Positions 1 to 6,741 of a DNA stretch of 13,183 nt are shown piece by piece. The stretch comes from Acidimicrobiia bacterium. GTDB taxonomy: Bacteria > Actinomycetota > Acidimicrobiia > Spongiisociales > ZC4RG35. The notes under the pieces were generated by a model, which had not been told where the DNA came from, made no database searches, and saw only the letters and a program-made list of their open reading frames with translations. The position numbers were made by a program, and so were the translations under genes. Numbering within the stretch: the stretch's first letter is position 1; the number at the start of each line of letters is the position of its first letter. The DNA is taken from assembly GCA_009377735.1 (NCBI GenBank), contig WHTL01000078.1:1-13183 (forward strand), written 5' to 3'.

Positions 1-97
1 GATCCGTGTAGCAATTCCGAACACGGAAGTGACTGTATCCGATGACGGCGATGGTACTTGGGGGGCAACCCCCTGGGAGAGTAGGTCACCGCCGGAC
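1..97 (+). rRNA. rrf: 5S ribosomal RNA, 3' part (5' end outside window)
   Basis: The sequence matches the 3' three quarters of a bacterial 5S rRNA. It contains the CCGAACACGGAAGT block of loops B and C, the GCGATGGTACT block of loop E, a G-rich/C-rich hairpin (GGGGGGCAACCCCC), and the near-universal GGGAGAGTAGGTCACCGCCGG end. The 5' strand of the terminal helix is missing because the window starts inside the gene. The 3' end is placed at about base 97 by the usual end of the family and could be off by a few bases. A terminator follows within ten bases, so this is the end of an rRNA operon. Confidence 0.95.
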
Positions 98-105
98 ATC
101 AATGT

Positions 106-139
106 AAAAAGAGCCATCCCATCCGGGATGGCCCTTTTT
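106..139 (+). terminator. Rho-independent terminator after 5S rRNA, probably bidirectional
   Basis: A perfect 8-bp stem GCCATCCC/GGGATGGC with a four-base loop is extended by an A-run on the left and a T-run on the right, with one mismatch. The plus-strand T5 tract follows the stem, as expected for the end of the rRNA transcript. The opposite strand also reads stem then T5, so it could end a leftward transcript from the small ORF at 216-365. Confidence 0.9.
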
Positions 140-215
140 GGTTTCTGATTCGGGGAACGGATTCGACTTGCCGTCATCCGATCCGAGTTGGGTGTTGTTT
201 TAGCTCAGGGCTCTC

Positions 216-365
216 TCAGGGATGGAGGCACTGAGTGGAGTCGCCGGGGACCTCCAAGCACGTCGGGTTGTCGACGTCGATCGGTGTTACATCCTCGGAG
301 GGGACACCGACAAAGGTGAGTCCCGCAAGCATTACTCCTACCAGCATTGCACGAAAGTTTTTCAT
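216..365 (-). CDS. possible small exported peptide, 49 aa
   Basis: I do not recognise this protein. The ORF begins MKNFRAM and has a positively charged start (K2, R5), a hydrophobic stretch from about residue 7 to 21 and a polar tail, which is the shape of a Sec signal peptide. The mature part would be only about 25 residues, acidic, with two cysteines (C36, C46) that could form a disulfide. There is no Shine-Dalgarno sequence, but a promoter-like pair lies directly upstream and would give an almost leaderless mRNA. The gene points toward the 5S terminator, which also reads as a terminator on this strand. The start at 365 was chosen over longer forms because the upstream translation looks non-coding. 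A chance ORF cannot be excluded. Confidence 0.42.
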   Translation of the reverse strand: MKNFRAMLVGVMLAGLTFVGVPSEDVTPIDVDNPTCLEVPGDSTQCLHP

Positions 366-755
366 GTCGATGGATGGTAGTACCAAAAATTGGTCTGTGC
401 AACACAAAATACACCTAGGCGAGAATCGCACCTGGCGTAGCCGCATCGCTGAATTGCCGTCGACCATTTTGGCAGCCGTGTTTTGCCGCACCAAACGGTT
501 GCAGCGACTGAACCGGACGCATCGGCGTTAAACAGCGATAGACCTTTTCGAGCATGCACTCCACAACATCCCAAGTAGGGACCGATGGTGGGGGACCACC
601 GATCCACGTTTGGCCAAACCACGCTTTTCCGTGGGACGGCCCCGCAGACACTCCGCTGCGGTTTGTTCATAGCGAGATTGTGCCATGTTTTGTTTACCGA
701 TGCCGTCGAAACCGCATTTTCGTAATTCGCTGGCGAGTTGAGGGGTGGGAAGCGG
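366..755. other. intergenic stretch without a convincing gene
   Basis: Several overlapping reading frames are open here on both strands, but none has a recognisable domain, a ribosome binding site or a plausible composition. The upstream extension of the TPR frame (from 554) also reads as random sequence. The only features I see are the promoter-like pair at 374-402, a 12-base perfect palindrome at 608-619, and a 7-base inverted repeat GCGGTTT/AAACCGC (about 659-665 and 709-715) with a long loop. Confidence 0.5.
374..402 (-). promoter_or_regulatory. putative sigma-70-type promoter for the small peptide ORF
   Basis: On the minus strand there is a TTGCAC (-35), a 17-base spacer and TACCAT (-10). 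The ATG lies 8 bases beyond the -10 box, so transcription would begin at or within a base or two of the start codon. This is inferred from sequence only. Confidence 0.4.
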
Positions 756-761
756 TAACGT
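756..761 (+). promoter_or_regulatory. putative -10 box of a leaderless TPR-protein mRNA
   Basis: TAACGT fits the actinobacterial TANNNT -10 pattern and ends 8 bases before the ATG at 770. No Shine-Dalgarno sequence lies at the usual distance and no clear -35 is visible. The same box sequence precedes the nucleoside hydrolase gene. Confidence 0.4.
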
Positions 762-769
762 GGTCGACA

Positions 770-1441
770 ATGACGAACAGACCGCAACGAGGCAAGATCA
801 CATCAACCCCTGCAGGGGACCTTCCGCGGTGGGTAAGGGACGAGATCATGCATACCGCACCCAAGGCACGTCGTGATCCCGCTCTCATCGAGTTGTCGAA
901 TGGAATCGACGCTTTTGCCTCAGAGCGGTACGGCAAGGCAAGCCACCACCTAGAGAAGGCGAAGGATCTGGCGCCACAGGCCGCCACCATCCGTGAGTTG
1001 CTTGGATTGTCATACTACGAAAACGGCCAATGGCAGAAAGCCCTCCAGGAGTTGCGCACCTTCCGACGTATTGCTGGTGATCCCATGCACATGCCGGTGG
1101 AGATGGACTCTCTCCGTGCCCTGGAAAAAGACCGCGACATTGAGAACACCTGGGACCGCTTCCGCAAGTTGGACGCACCCCGTGCGGTACAGGATGAAGC
1201 CCGGGTGGTCTACGGCTCCTACCTGTTGGAGAAGGGCCGTATAAGGGAGGCGTGGAAGGTGGCCGATCCCGGACGTCTCGTGTCCTCGCCGGCGGAGAGC
1301 ACGGTGCGACGTTGGTACGTCGCCGCTCGTATCGCTCTTGCCGCCAATGACCACCAGTCCGCCCGCAAGCTGATCAAGGCCATCGCCGCCCACGACGAGG
1401 ATTTCCCCGGTCTCCTCGAATTGCGTGCCCAGCTGGGCTAG
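770..1441 (+). CDS. tetratricopeptide-repeat protein, 223 aa
   Basis: This is a soluble helical-repeat protein with no signal peptide or membrane segment. Residues 36-105 show the TPR pattern: an alanine-rich helix pair around ASERYGKASHHLEKAKDLAP, then LLGLSYYENGQWQKALQEL. Further helix pairs follow at about 140-165 (YLLEKGRIREAW) and 180-210. TPR arrays are protein-interaction scaffolds, and no enzymatic motif is visible. Similar TPR proteins beginning with a PRWVRDEI-like segment occur widely in actinobacteria, but I know of no defined role. The ATG at 770 was chosen because the 72 in-frame codons upstream look non-coding and a -10-like box sits just before it. The gene is followed, after 94 bases, by an SSB-like gene on the same strand. 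Confidence 0.85.
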   Translation: MTNRPQRGKITSTPAGDLPRWVRDEIMHTAPKARRDPALIELSNGIDAFASERYGKASHHLEKAKDLAPQAATIRELLGLSYYENGQWQKALQELRTFRRIAGDPMHMPVEMDSLRALEKDRDIENTWDRFRKLDAPRAVQDEARVVYGSYLLEKGRIREAWKVADPGRLVSSPAESTVRRWYVAARIALAANDHQSARKLIKAIAAHDEDFPGLLELRAQLG

Positions 1442-1450
1442 CAACCGATT

Positions 1451-1480
1451 TTGTCACAGGGAATACATAGCTTGTAGACG
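1451..1480 (+). promoter_or_regulatory. weak promoter candidate before the SSB-like gene
   Basis: TTGTCA (1451-1456) and TAGACG (1475-1480) are 18 bases apart in the 94-base gap between the TPR and SSB-like genes. The -10 match is poor, so read-through from the TPR gene is equally possible. Confidence 0.2.
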
Positions 1481-1535
1481 ATCCGCACTCCCCATCCAAT
1501 GGCCGTTTGGTCAAGGAACGAACAAGGAGAGTGTT

Positions 1536-1859
1536 ATGGATCTCAATCTGGTCATCCTGTGTGGACGTCTCGTCAGCCCTCCCGACCATCGCACCGTCGA
1601 ATCCGGCGCCAACATCGTGCGCTTTCTTCTCGCCATTAGGAGTGAGACTCCACAAAACCGAGTAGACGTGTTGCCGGTGATGTTCTGGGATCCTCCGCCC
1701 GGCGCACTCGATGTCGCCGTAGGCCACACCGTCTGGGTAGCCGGCCGGATTCTGCGTCGTTTTCCCGAGGTAGGGAGCACTCGTGGTAGTCGCCTCGAGC
1801 TGGTGGCCGACCACGTCGACACCCGGCCCGACAGACCACTAGAAATGTCATCGGTCTAG
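1536..1859 (+). CDS. short single-stranded-DNA-binding (SSB) family protein, 107 aa
   Basis: The protein is a single OB-fold of the bacterial SSB type. It opens MDLNLVILCGRLVSPPDHR, matching the usual start in which a first strand leads into GRL.xDPE.R. The pattern continues with a VRFLLAI strand, LPVMFWDP (like the VVAWGK strand), VGHTVWVAGRIL (like the GS.VyVEGRL strand) and LELVADHV at the end. The fold ends there: the flexible tail and acidic C-terminal tip (DDxIPF type), through which a replicative SSB recruits partners, are absent. It is therefore probably a secondary SSB or OB-fold protein rather than the essential one. The start is set by a strong AAGGAGA ribosome binding site at 1524-1530, five bases before the ATG. 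Confidence 0.82.
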   Translation: MDLNLVILCGRLVSPPDHRTVESGANIVRFLLAIRSETPQNRVDVLPVMFWDPPPGALDVAVGHTVWVAGRILRRFPEVGSTRGSRLELVADHVDTRPDRPLEMSSV

Positions 1860-1890
1860 CGGTCAGACGACTGGCGGTGTGTCCAAGCGC

Positions 1891-1896
1891 TACCCT
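1891..1896 (+). promoter_or_regulatory. putative -10 box deciding the start of the GGT-family gene
   Basis: TACCCT lies 6 bases before the ATG at 1903 and no Shine-Dalgarno sequence is present. The upstream in-frame GTG at 1879 has neither a Shine-Dalgarno nor a box before it, which favours 1903 as the start. Confidence 0.38.
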
Positions 1897-1902
1897 CGGG
1901 CG

Positions 1903-3369
1903 ATGCCGAGGATCGCCATTGCAGCACCTTCGCCGTTTTGCGCTCGGCTGGGTGCCGACATCGCCGAACAGGGTGGGTCCGCCGTAGATATTCTGGTGGG
2001 AGTGTCCCTCGCGGCAACTGTGAGTGAGCCTGGCGTATGTTGTCCGGGCGCTGGTGGATTTCTCACAATCGGCGGCCCCGGTGTGAACCCTGTCACCATC
2101 GATGGCTATCTGGCGGTACCCGGGCTCGGTCATCCGGACTCGGCGTCCCGCACCTCACACAGAGTCACCATGGAGTACGGGGCTGGCACCATCACCGAGG
2201 TTGGAGCCGGTTCTGTGGCGGTCCCAGGGAGCATCGCCGCCTTCCATTCGGCCTGGTCGCGCTGGGGTCGGATGCCGTGGGAGGATTTGCTGATCCATGT
2301 CGCCGACGCCGTCGATTCAGGTTTCCCGATGTCGTCGGCGGCCGACAGATATCTCGCCGCAGGCGGCGATCTCATATACACGAGGGACCAGAGGGTGGCG
2401 GATGTGCTCTTCCCGGGTGGGGTGCAACTTCGAACCGGCGAGAGTGTGGTTATCCCCGGTCTGGGCGCTTCGCTCCGTCAGATTGGTGTCGAGGGCCCCG
2501 CCACCCTCTACGGAGGCGAACTCGGGCGGATGGTCGTCGACGGGCTGGCGTCCGATGGCGGCATCATGACCTTGCGTGACCTTGCGGACTACCAAGCACA
2601 GGACCGCCCGTCGCTCACAGGGCGATTCCTTGGCTGGGAGTTCGCCACCAACCCGCCCCCGGCGATTGGCGGGGTCACCCTCACCGCCATTCTGGAGCAC
2701 ATCGAGGGCAGTCCCCTCGACCCCAATTCCTGGGTGAGAGCCCAGGAGCTGGTGTTCGGTCTGCGGCGCAGACTACTGGACAACTCCGCCGATCGTGTGG
2801 ACGGTGCGGCTCGTCTCCTGGCGGCGTCACGTTCGGCATCCACCGTTGCCACCGCGGTGGCGAGTGACGACGGCTGGGTTGCGGCGGCCACCATGTCTGC
2901 GGGTTATGGCTCCGGAGTCTCGCCCGGGGAGACGGGGATGTGGATGAACAACTCTCTCGGCGAGCTTGAACTCAATCGTCGGTCACAGGACGAGTGGACG
3001 GCAGGGGAGAGGCTGCCATCGAATATGGCTCCCACTGTGCTGCGTTCCGGCAACGGGCGTCGGGTGGCAATTTCCTCACCGGGAGCGGATCGGATAACCA
3101 GTGCCATCGCAATCACCATCGCACTCCTCGTGGCCGGTGACGGTGATCTCGTCCTTGCTGTGGAGCATCCTCGGGTTCACCTGCAATTCGACGAGTCGGG
3201 CTCGATGGTGGCCGTGGAACATGGTCTCGAGGTCGAGACGGACCTAGAGGTGCGGCATCACGAGCCACACGACATGTACTTTGGTGGTGTGGTTGCCGCG
3301 GCCATCGACCCGGTCGAGGCGCACGCCGACAGCCGACGCGCCGGTGGGGTGTTGATCATCGAGGTGTAA
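1903..3369 (+). CDS. gamma-glutamyltranspeptidase-family protein, degenerate active site, 488 aa
   Basis: The fold is that of the N-terminal-nucleophile GGT family, whose members normally cleave the gamma-glutamyl bond of glutathione and self-process into two subunits. The N-terminus (IAAPSPFCARLGADIAEQGG, then SAVD and SEPGVCCPGAGGFLTI) and the C-terminal SNMAPTVL and SSPGADRI segments align well. The motif usually reading TTHxSV at the processing site is TVATAV here: the nucleophile threonine is kept (T314), but the second Thr, His and Ser are changed. The usual RExAP segment that carries the glutamate-binding arginine reads IDGYLAVPG, with Tyr69 in the Arg position. The second oxyanion glycine of the GG pair is Ala395. 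The region before T314 is also shortened. No signal peptide is visible, whereas classical GGTs are exported. Fold assignment is firm; self-cleavage is plausible; classical glutathione hydrolase activity is doubtful. Confidence 0.82.
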   Translation: MPRIAIAAPSPFCARLGADIAEQGGSAVDILVGVSLAATVSEPGVCCPGAGGFLTIGGPGVNPVTIDGYLAVPGLGHPDSASRTSHRVTMEYGAGTITEVGAGSVAVPGSIAAFHSAWSRWGRMPWEDLLIHVADAVDSGFPMSSAADRYLAAGGDLIYTRDQRVADVLFPGGVQLRTGESVVIPGLGASLRQIGVEGPATLYGGELGRMVVDGLASDGGIMTLRDLADYQAQDRPSLTGRFLGWEFATNPPPAIGGVTLTAILEHIEGSPLDPNSWVRAQELVFGLRRRLLDNSADRVDGAARLLAASRSASTVATAVASDDGWVAAATMSAGYGSGVSPGETGMWMNNSLGELELNRRSQDEWTAGERLPSNMAPTVLRSGNGRRVAISSPGADRITSAIAITIALLVAGDGDLVLAVEHPRVHLQFDESGSMVAVEHGLEVETDLEVRHHEPHDMYFGGVVAAAIDPVEAHADSRRAGGVLIIEV

Positions 3370-3408
3370 GTGGTCTGGCCTGCGTACGGTCACGGTTCGT
3401 ATCTGGCA

Positions 3409-3414
3409 TACCAT
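3409..3414 (+). promoter_or_regulatory. putative -10 box of a leaderless SURF1 mRNA
   Basis: TACCAT sits 7 bases before the GTG start at 3422. No Shine-Dalgarno sequence precedes the GTG. The identical hexamer is the -10 candidate of the small peptide ORF near the left edge. Confidence 0.38.
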
Positions 3415-3421
3415 CGGCTGA

Positions 3422-4162
3422 GTGAGCAGTAGCCGACACATCCTTCTTCGACCTCGCTGGATAGTTGGTCATCTGTTGGTTCTGGCCCTTGCCGTGCTCT
3501 TTATTGCCCTCGGCTTCTGGCAACTGGATCGTCTCCAGGAACGCCAACACGCCAATCTGGTCAACGAGGAGCGTCTCTCCGCCGAACCCCGGCCCGTGGA
3601 GCAGATGATCGACGCGACGGGGGATGATATCTCCTCACTGGAGCTCCGCCGTGGTGAAGCCACAGGGCGGTATGTTCCCGAGGAGCAAGTGTTGCTGCGT
3701 TCCCAGGTGCGCGATGGGCAGCCGGGGTATGAAGCAATCACGCCCCTCCTGCTCGATTCGGGCAAGGCCATTCTCGTCAATCGGGGGTGGGTTCCGTTGC
3801 AGATGGGGGACGACGACCCGTCCGAATTCGCCCCAGACGACGGCACCGTGACGATCATTGCGCCGCTCCGAGCATCACAACAACGCGGTGCTACCAGCCG
3901 AGACGAGCCGCCCGGTGAACTCGAGGTCGTGTCCCGAGTCGATGTGGACAGGATCGGCGAGCAGATCGATGTCGAGTTGCTTCCCGTATATCTCGAGATC
4001 CAAGGTTCCGACGATGGATCAGTTCCGGTCCCTGAGACACCGCCCGACACCACCAATGAGGGACCACATCTGAACTACGCCATCCAGTGGTTCGCCTTCG
4101 CACTGATCGGTGCCCTCGGATATGGATTCCTTATCAGACGGGCCCTCCGCCGTGCGGGCTGA
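3422..4162 (+). CDS. SURF1 family protein (cytochrome oxidase biogenesis), 246 aa
   Basis: SURF1/Shy1 proteins help assemble the haem a-containing core of aa3-type cytochrome c oxidase in the membrane. The family layout is complete: a transmembrane helix at about 13-31 running into GFWQLDRLQER (31-41), an extracytoplasmic domain with the LVNRGWVP signature (118-125), and the closing GPHLNYAIQWFAFA (214-227) leading into a second transmembrane helix (about 221-238). A basic RRALRR tail would be cytoplasmic. Length is normal for bacterial SURF1. The GTG start at 3422 gives the short basic leader expected before helix 1. No oxidase or haem a synthesis genes are in the window. The gene ends 15 bases from the convergent EcsC-family gene, with no hairpin between. 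Confidence 0.92.
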   Translation: MSSSRHILLRPRWIVGHLLVLALAVLFIALGFWQLDRLQERQHANLVNEERLSAEPRPVEQMIDATGDDISSLELRRGEATGRYVPEEQVLLRSQVRDGQPGYEAITPLLLDSGKAILVNRGWVPLQMGDDDPSEFAPDDGTVTIIAPLRASQQRGATSRDEPPGELEVVSRVDVDRIGEQIDVELLPVYLEIQGSDDGSVPVPETPPDTTNEGPHLNYAIQWFAFALIGALGYGFLIRRALRRAG

Positions 4163-4177
4163 CATTCCTCGGGCGGT

Positions 4178-4852
4178 TCACTCGACGGTGATGGTGGCGT
4201 CCGCGAACTCCTTGCGGGCGTGCTTGGCCACACTCCGCAGTAGCACGACGTCGATCGCCCCTCCAACAAGGCCACCAACGACCGGTATCAGTCGTCCTAG
4301 GCGTGCCATTCCCTTGCCGCCGGCGATGACCAGGAGCCGGAATCCTATCGCCTTGTTGACTAGCGCCATTGCCGACTTGGGTAGACGTTTCAGTGCCACG
4401 GTGGTGGCGCGACCAGCAGGAACAACTGCTCCCGCCTGAGCGAGCAGATTAGAGGCGTCGTCACCGGTCAAGGTGATCATGACCGCGGTCCGGGTCACCT
4501 CGTCGTCGATGTTGTGGCCCCGCAGGTGGGCAATGGCCGCCACCAGCCTGGTGGCGACGGCGTAAAAGCCGACGACGTTGGCCGGAAGGGCAACGGGCAG
4601 GGTCACAAACCCACCCAGACCAGTGACAAAGCCGTTGATTCCGGCAAGTCTGGTGTGGTCGTCGATCAGTTCCTTGATGGCGCCGTCGACTGTGCCACGT
4701 TTGGCCAGGGCCGCCTCGGCCACCTCCCTAGCCGAGTCGAAGGGCCCAAAGCCATCGATCGCATACTTCCCGAGACCACTCACGAGATTCTCGGCTATCT
4801 GGTCGCTGAATCCGTCGTCGCCGTTCTTCTTGGCTGGCTTGTTGTCTGTCAA
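4178..4852 (-). CDS. EcsC-family protein, 224 aa
   Basis: The C-terminal segment (LIPVVGGLVGGAIDVVLLRSV, residues 188-207) and the hydrophobic glycine-rich stretch at 73-106 (GFVTGLGGFVTLPVALPANV and on) resemble the EcsC family, whose founder is encoded with the Bacillus EcsAB ABC transporter. The biochemical role is unknown. The protein probably associates with membranes through these two segments; the N-terminal 15 residues are charged and likely disordered. The start is read as TTG at 4852: a well-spaced AGGAG lies 5 bases before it, whereas the longer frame from an upstream ATG adds 29 residues that do not look like protein. It is divergent from ribokinase and convergent with SURF1, so it is probably a single-gene transcript. 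Confidence 0.72.
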   Translation of the reverse strand: MTDNKPAKKNGDDGFSDQIAENLVSGLGKYAIDGFGPFDSAREVAEAALAKRGTVDGAIKELIDDHTRLAGINGFVTGLGGFVTLPVALPANVVGFYAVATRLVAAIAHLRGHNIDDEVTRTAVMITLTGDDASNLLAQAGAVVPAGRATTVALKRLPKSAMALVNKAIGFRLLVIAGGKGMARLGRLIPVVGGLVGGAIDVVLLRSVAKHARKEFADATITVE

Positions 4853-4911
4853 AGTAGCTCCTGGAATCTGAACGCACAGTACCAAGGTGGAAGGCACAAG
4901 GTGGACATAGG

Positions 4912-4945
4912 TAACGTGGGGGAGAAGATGATTGGGCATGGATGA
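4912..4945 (+). promoter_or_regulatory. candidate -10 box and five-codon minicistron before ribokinase
   Basis: TAACGT (4912-4917) is followed by GGGGGAGA and an ATG at 4928 that opens a five-codon frame, MIGHG. Its TGA (4943-4945) overlaps the ribokinase ATG as ATGA. Ribokinase has no well-spaced Shine-Dalgarno sequence of its own, so initiation by coupling from this mini-frame is possible. This may be coincidence. Confidence 0.25.
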
Positions 4946-5790
4946 CGTCGGTCACGGTGGTGGGAAGTATCAATGTCGATCTCATCTTCAGTGCAGCGCG
5001 CTTGCCGAAGCCGGGGGAGACCATCGGTGACGCCGAGTTCGCTATCGCACCGGGGGGAAAGGGCGCCAATCAGGCCCTGGCGGCGCGACGCATGGGCGCC
5101 GATGTAACCATGGTGGGATGTGTCGGCCAAGATGTCTGGGCCGACCCCGCACTTGAGCTTCTACGGGCCGATGACGTGGTTTTGGAGGTCGAATCCCTCG
5201 AAGGGCGCCAGACCGGGATGGCGATGATCGTGGTTGCTGCTGATGGTGAGAATCAGATCGTGGTGGCACCCGGCGCCAACGATGCTCTCGACGCTACACG
5301 GGTGAAGGCTCCGGCGGCCGACGTGCTCCTTTGTCAGCTGGAAGTGCCAACCGAGACTGTGCTGACCGTCTCCGAACACTTCGCCGGTGAGGTGATCATC
5401 AACGCCGCACCTGCGGCACCATTCGTACCCGAATTACTCCCGACTGTGGGGACACTCATCGTCAACGAGTCGGAATACCGCCTGCTGGAGGGAGCTTTGG
5501 TGGCGTTCGAGGGGATCATCATCACCACTCTCGGATCCGACGGCGCCGTCGCCACCCAAAACGGCGAGCCGATCGCTCGAAGCCAACCACCACAGGTAGA
5601 ACCGATCGACACGGTTGGGGCTGGTGATGCCTTCTGTGGCGCCTACGCCGTCGCAGTCGGAGAAGGTGCGACGATCGAGTCAGCCCTACAGCTGGCGGTC
5701 ACGGCTGGCTCTCTCGCGACGACCAAGGCGGGAGCGCAACCGTCGCTTCCAACGCGAGAAGAGGTCCTCGGGGCCGCATTCGGCAGTTGA
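4942..5790 (+). CDS. rbsK: ribokinase (PfkB family), 282 aa
   Basis: This enzyme phosphorylates D-ribose with ATP to ribose 5-phosphate in the cytoplasm. It starts with the family's N-terminal strand (VTVVGSINVDL), has the sugar-binding GGKGAN motif at 38-43, the NESE (NxxE) motif at 175-178 for Mg/phosphate, and the second PfkB signature DTVGAGDAF ending in the catalytic base D229 with the GAGD anion hole. The end, GAQPSLPTREEV, is typical of ribokinases rather than fructokinases or adenosine kinases. It is slightly shorter than the E. coli enzyme (about 309 aa), with loops trimmed in the middle. The nucleoside hydrolase gene starts 21 bases downstream, so the ribose freed by that enzyme is the likely substrate. 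No ribose transporter or LacI-type regulator is nearby. Confidence 0.92.
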   Translation: MTSVTVVGSINVDLIFSAARLPKPGETIGDAEFAIAPGGKGANQALAARRMGADVTMVGCVGQDVWADPALELLRADDVVLEVESLEGRQTGMAMIVVAADGENQIVVAPGANDALDATRVKAPAADVLLCQLEVPTETVLTVSEHFAGEVIINAAPAAPFVPELLPTVGTLIVNESEYRLLEGALVAFEGIIITTLGSDGAVATQNGEPIARSQPPQVEPIDTVGAGDAFCGAYAVAVGEGATIESALQLAVTAGSLATTKAGAQPSLPTREEVLGAAFGS

Positions 5791-5799
5791 CCGATCCGG

Positions 5800-5805
5800 T
5801 AACGT
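5800..5805 (+). promoter_or_regulatory. putative -10 box just before the nucleoside hydrolase
   Basis: TAACGT ends 6 bases before the ATG at 5812. The gene has no Shine-Dalgarno sequence, so a leaderless internal transcript is possible in addition to read-through from the ribokinase gene. Confidence 0.33.
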
Positions 5806-5811
5806 CGCACC

Positions 5812-6741
5812 ATGCCAACTCCCATCATCATCGACTCCGACCCCGGACACGACGACGCCATCGCCATCCTCCTTGCCATTGCAAGCCCCGAGGTGGAGCT
5901 TCTCGGGGTCACCACGGTTGGGGGTAACACCAGCCTCGAGAACACCACCACCAATGCTCTGAAGATCCTGGAACTGGCGAATAGGCCGGACATCCCGGTC
6001 GCGGCCGGTGCTGGTCACCCATTGGTCCGGGACCTGGAAGTCGCCGACCATGTTCACGGGAGAACCGGTCTGGACGGTCCAAAACTACCCGAGCCAGAAC
6101 AACGTCCCCACCACCTCCACGCTATCGATTTCATGGCGGCGACTCTTGAGGAGCATGCGGCGCCCGTGACGCTGATACCGGTGGGACCACTGACCAACAT
6201 CGCCCTACTGCTGCGACGCTATCCGAATGTGGTCGAACAGATCGAACGGGTGGTTCTTATGGGAGGTGCGGTCGGTTTGGGAAACCGGACCCCGTCGGCC
6301 GAGTTCAACATCTGGGCCGATCCGGAGGCGGCGGCCGTCGTTTTCGGTTCGGGTCTCGACATCACCATGGTCGGTCTCGACGTGACTCATCTGGCTCTGT
6401 TGGGACCAGAACGGAACGAGGAGCTCCGCGGCGGTGGAAGGGCGGGGCAGGTGGTTGCCGAGCTGATCGAGTTCTTCGTGGGATTCCATCGGGACACCTA
6501 CGGTCTGGAGCAGGCACCGATCCACGATGCCGTTGCCGTAGGTGAGGTGATCTGGCCGGGGCTGGTGGAGACGGAGCACCTGGCTGTAGACATCGAGACA
6601 TCCTCACCGATGACCGTGGGTAGAACTGTGGTGGATCGATGGAAGGTCACGGACACCGTTCCAAATGCACACGTCGCGCTGAACATGGACGGACCAGCCT
6701 TTATAGACAGGCTGGTGACCAGGATTGTGAGTCTCGCCTAG
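5812..6741 (+). CDS. inosine/uridine-preferring type nucleoside hydrolase, 309 aa
   Basis: The enzyme splits the N-glycosidic bond of ribonucleosides, giving ribose and a free base. The calcium-binding aspartate cluster DSDPGHDDA is at residues 8-16 (D8, D10, D14, D15). Other family motifs are HGRTGLDG (82-89), VGPLTN (124-129), EFNIWADPEAA with N166, and the catalytic-site histidine and calcium aspartate in PIHDA (H238, D239). All ligands expected for the IUNH fold are present, so activity is likely. Which bases are preferred (purine, pyrimidine or both) cannot be read from the sequence. The pairing with ribokinase suggests a nucleoside salvage unit. The stop codon abuts directly on the stop codon of the convergent permease gene. 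Confidence 0.92.
   Translation: MPTPIIIDSDPGHDDAIAILLAIASPEVELLGVTTVGGNTSLENTTTNALKILELANRPDIPVAAGAGHPLVRDLEVADHVHGRTGLDGPKLPEPEQRPHHLHAIDFMAATLEEHAAPVTLIPVGPLTNIALLLRRYPNVVEQIERVVLMGGAVGLGNRTPSAEFNIWADPEAAAVVFGSGLDITMVGLDVTHLALLGPERNEELRGGGRAGQVVAELIEFFVGFHRDTYGLEQAPIHDAVAVGEVIWPGLVETEHLAVDIETSSPMTVGRTVVDRWKVTDTVPNAHVALNMDGPAFIDRLVTRIVSLA

Noticed and set aside
554..769. 72-codon N-terminal extension of the TPR protein from an upstream ATG
   Set aside because: The translated sequence has no family resemblance and reads like non-coding DNA; a -10-like box lies inside it just before the ATG at 770.
362..787. 141-codon and shorter minus-strand frames between the small peptide ORF and the TPR gene
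   Set aside because: Cys-, Trp- and Arg-rich translations without a domain, ribosome binding site or conserved segment; typical chance frames in GC-rich DNA.
4853..4939. ATG start for the EcsC-family protein 29 codons upstream
   Set aside because: The extra residues do not resemble protein sequence and overlap the ribokinase upstream region; the TTG at 4852 has a well-spaced AGGAG.
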